Of a stretch of DNA of 64,000 nucleotides, positions 63,754 to 64,000 are shown in pieces. The notes beneath the pieces are model-generated. The model was not told the origin of the DNA and made no database searches. It saw nothing but the letters and a program-made list of their open reading frames with translations. The position numbers and the translations under genes were made by a program. This DNA is from Persicobacter sp. CCB-QB2 (GTDB taxonomy: Bacteria; Bacteroidota; Bacteroidia; Cytophagales; Cyclobacteriaceae): the NCBI RefSeq assembly GCF_001274635.1, contig NZ_LBGV01000001.1, forward strand, positions 744,001 to 808,000, given 5' to 3'. The stretch's first letter is position 1. Every line of letters begins with the position of its first letter.

Positions 63754-63883
63754 GGGGCCGTGCCTCGCAGGCTCAGCACCGGGCTGGCGGCAGTCGCTAT
63801 TTTGGCGCGCCGCCCACAATAAAACCGCCCAAGTTGGAGCTGGCCAAAATGAGCTCCAACAATGCCTTCATCCCTCGGCCGGG
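63754..63883 (+). repeat. Dispersed element E, copy 3
   Basis: Close match to 55296-55424 in the same orientation: GGGGCCGTGCCTCGCAGGC, CACCGGGCTGGCGGCAGTCG, GAGCTCCAACAATGCCTTC and ATCCCTCGGCC. It lies after the AraC gene. The remaining bases to 64000 hold no gene that I can support. Confidence 0.75.
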
Positions 63884-64000
63884 CTGCTTTGCGGGTCGAT
63901 ACAGATTATTCTTGAAAGAAAGCTGCCATTGGAAAAACGGAGGAGGGTGATGCAAAGCATTAACATATAATACCTTGGCTTTTATTAAGCAAAAACGAGG

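Noticed and set aside
1-64000. tRNA or rRNA genes
   Set aside because: I saw no convincing tRNA arm sets or rRNA stretches by eye. A covariance-model scan could still find one.

Overview
The window is chromosomal DNA from a member of the Bacteroidota, most likely a free-living or marine gliding bacterium of the Cytophagales type; the rank below phylum is inference. The evidence is the phylum-typical FtsZ with a long linker and an RFLHDNVD tail, the gliding genes gldA-gldF-gldG, TAnnTTTG-type promoters, LysR/bicarbonate-transporter and sulfatase genes, and the style of the small lipoproteins.

Layout. 1-0.8 kb: end of an oxidoreductase gene, then two dispersed repeats. 0.9-2.1 kb: a TlpA-like lipoprotein. 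2.65-18.4 kb: a division and cell-wall (dcw) cluster, rsmH-ftsL-ftsI-murE-mraY-murD-ftsW-murG-murC-ftsQ-ftsA-ftsZ, all on + and closed by a clear hairpin terminator. 18.4-21.5 kb: four tandem paralogous outer-membrane-type proteins. 21.5-23.7 kb: two LVIVD-like lipoproteins and a DUF1338 enzyme. 24.3-28.6 kb: gldA-gldF-gldG plus a DUF4340 protein. 28.7-35.2 kb: a repeat-rich zone with nested miniature elements around a thioredoxin-like protein, a CAP protein and a P-type ATPase. 35.2-44.8 kb: a DUF4437 lipoprotein, a membrane protein, a beta-helix protein, a metallo-hydrolase, two AraC regulators and a sulfatase, which read as a small glycan-processing locus. 44.9-47.9 kb: an SbtA-like transporter, two small paralogous proteins beside it and a divergent LysR regulator. 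48-50.1 kb: two unknown exported proteins and a DinB protein. 50.2-59.9 kb: two inverted, near-identical ISAs1-type elements bracketing a small lipoprotein, tex, hslV and a three-ORF island. 60.2-64 kb: lgt, then an SDR enzyme, a membrane protein and an AraC regulator.

The most interesting unit is the island at 55.5-58.6 kb on the minus strand. A HEPN-like protein with an R-x4-H motif is followed by a MinD-like ATPase with a KGGVGR variant Walker A, then a P-loop ATPase that looks like the Sll1717 family. The two ATPase ORFs look like one gene of about 900 codons cut by a one-base loss in a C run. A toxin/defence role is inference.

Eight conserved genes carry single-base frameshifts: mraY, ftsW, murC, a TlpA-like gene, the P-type ATPase, the SbtA-like transporter, the LysR gene and the ATPase pair. 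Six of them are one base short in a G/C homopolymer. mraY, murC and ftsW are essential, so base-calling or assembly error is the simplest explanation. Those genes are described here as single reading units.
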